Origin: Sva-07 sp963728355
Lineage (GTDB): Bacteria; Actinomycetota; Acidimicrobiia; Acidimicrobiales; Ilumatobacteraceae
Assembly (NCBI GenBank): GCA_963728355.1
Contig: CAVSJQ010000016.1
Coordinates: forward strand, 87,221-151,220
Direction: 5' to 3'
Length of the DNA stretch: 64,000 bases
A program made the translations under genes and the position numbers. Below, one piece after another: positions 63,361 through 64,000 of this stretch (positions are counted from its first letter, which is position 1; each line of letters starts with the position of its first letter). The notes beneath the pieces were generated by a model, which saw only the letters and a list, made by a program, of their open reading frames with translations, searched no databases and was not told where the DNA came from.

Positions 63361-63933
63361 TCAGCGGTCGAAGTTCTCGAAGTACCGGCTCGGTGTGGGG
63401 CCGCGCTGGCCCTGGTACTTCGAACCCTGGGCGCCGCTCCCGTAGGGGCGCTCGGCTGGAGTGGTCATCTGCATGAAGCTGACCTGGCCGATCTTCATGC
63501 CGGGGTAGAGCGTGATGGGCAGGCTGGCCACGTTGGCGAGTTCCAGCGTGATGTGCCCGTCGAAGCCGGCATCGATGAACCCTGCCGTCGAGTGGATCAA
63601 CAGACCGAGTCGGCCGAGCGATGACTTGCCTTCGACCCGCCCGACCAAATCGTCGGGCACGGCGATGCGTTCCAGCGTGGAACCGAGGACGAACTCGCCG
63701 GGATGCAGCATGAACGGCTGGTCGGAGTCGTCCGGCAGTTCGACCAGTTCGGTCAGATCCACCATGTCCTGCTTGACGTCGATGACACCACGCGTGTGGT
63801 TGCGGAAGACGCGGAACAGGTTCGAGATTCGCACGTCGATCGACGATGGCTGGATCAAGGTGTCATCGAGTGGCTCGATGACGATCCGACCGGCGGCGAG
63901 CTGTTCACGGATGGTGCGGTCGGACAGGATCAC
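63361..63933 (-). CDS. dcd: dCTP deaminase
   Basis: Trimeric dCTP deaminase of 190 aa, making dUTP for dTMP synthesis. The signature GRVEGKSSLGRLGLLIHSTA and AGFIDAGFDGHITLELAN are present, with the catalytic Glu in ITLELAN. QPSSIDVRISN near the N-terminus and GSGAQGSKYQGQRGPTPSR at the C-terminus are also typical. The start is set at GTG 63933 (VILSDRTIREQL), matching the short N-terminus of relatives, because a TAACGT box ends 8 bases upstream; GTG 63939 is the alternative. Confidence 0.95.
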   Translation of the reverse strand: MILSDRTIREQLAAGRIVIEPLDDTLIQPSSIDVRISNLFRVFRNHTRGVIDVKQDMVDLTELVELPDDSDQPFMLHPGEFVLGSTLERIAVPDDLVGRVEGKSSLGRLGLLIHSTAGFIDAGFDGHITLELANVASLPITLYPGMKIGQVSFMQMTTPAERPYGSGAQGSKYQGQRGPTPSRYFENFDR

Positions 63934-63941
63934 GACCACTC

Positions 63942-63947
63942 ACGTTA
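63942..63947 (-). promoter_or_regulatory. -10-like box of dcd (possibly leaderless)
   Basis: TAACGT on the minus strand (TANNNT) ends 8 bases before GTG 63933. Confidence 0.45.
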
Positions 63948-63969
63948 GTGATGCCGCCGCCACCCACCC

Positions 63970-64000
63970 CGTTTGCGTGCGGATCCGGGTGGGGCGGCCC
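63970..64000. repeat. Palindromic repeat family B, copy 3 (cut by window end)
   Basis: CGTTTGCGTGCGGATC then CGGGTGGGGCGGCCC: the left arm and loop of the family B element, with the right arm lying beyond base 64000. Confidence 0.85.

Overview
The window is high-GC, densely coded DNA (largest gaps about 150-170 bp) that reads as chromosome of a free-living actinobacterium. The evidence is the dnaK-grpE-dnaJ-hspR operon with a perfect HAIR operator, a GlgE/TreS-maltokinase pathway, an F420-type oxidoreductase, and many genes whose only visible promoter signal is a -10-like TANNNT a few bases before the start codon. The general style suggests a marine-type Acidimicrobiia (Ilumatobacter-like), but that is inference. 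I see no rRNA, tRNA, phage, IS element or CRISPR array. No stretch above 300 bases lacks a gene.

Layout. 1-3371: the 3' part of a SNF2 ATPase gene and a SWIM zinc-finger gene. 3426-16671: an envelope-type locus with MoxR ATPase, DUF58 protein and a transglutaminase-like membrane protein on the + strand. These are followed by a convergent 1573-aa protein with twelve Ig-like domains. Divergent from that lie a 1019-aa protein resembling a type VII secretion EccC/EssC ATPase, but without membrane segments or intact Walker A motifs, and a possible actin-fold protein. This is the least conventional part of the window. 16710-20940: hspR, dnaJ, grpE, dnaK (minus strand) with promoter and HAIR operator. 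20974-28901: cytidine deaminase, galE, Nudix hydrolase, SLC13-type transporter, M14 carboxypeptidase, alpha/beta hydrolase, phosphoglycerate mutase and a cyclic-nucleotide-binding protein. 28990-39774: an Hdr/CCG-type iron-sulfur membrane oxidoreductase, an MgtC-like protein, a nitroreductase / type III PKS / methyltransferase operon, fumarase, two MscS channels and a ZIP-like transporter.

39858-56614 is a large glycogen/trehalose block: glgX, glgE, a treS-maltokinase fusion, malQ, glgB and treZ on the + strand in an almost gapless run, with treY on the opposite strand beyond an F420-type oxidoreductase. Together they could make and trim alpha-glucan, build glucan from trehalose through maltose and maltose-1-phosphate (TreS, Pep2, GlgE, GlgB), and release trehalose from glucan (GlgX, TreY, TreZ). 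56727-63939: an amidohydrolase, a DEAD-box helicase, topoisomerase IB, a SRPBCC/CsbD pair, a cupin (JmjC-like) protein behind a tiny acidic repeat protein, and dCTP deaminase.

Two families of long intergenic palindromes are scattered through the window. Family A is about 42-46 bp, with five copies at three loci. Family B is about 52-58 bp, with three copies, the last cut by the window edge. They lie at gene ends or between convergent genes and probably form transcript hairpins; they may be REP-like elements of this genome.
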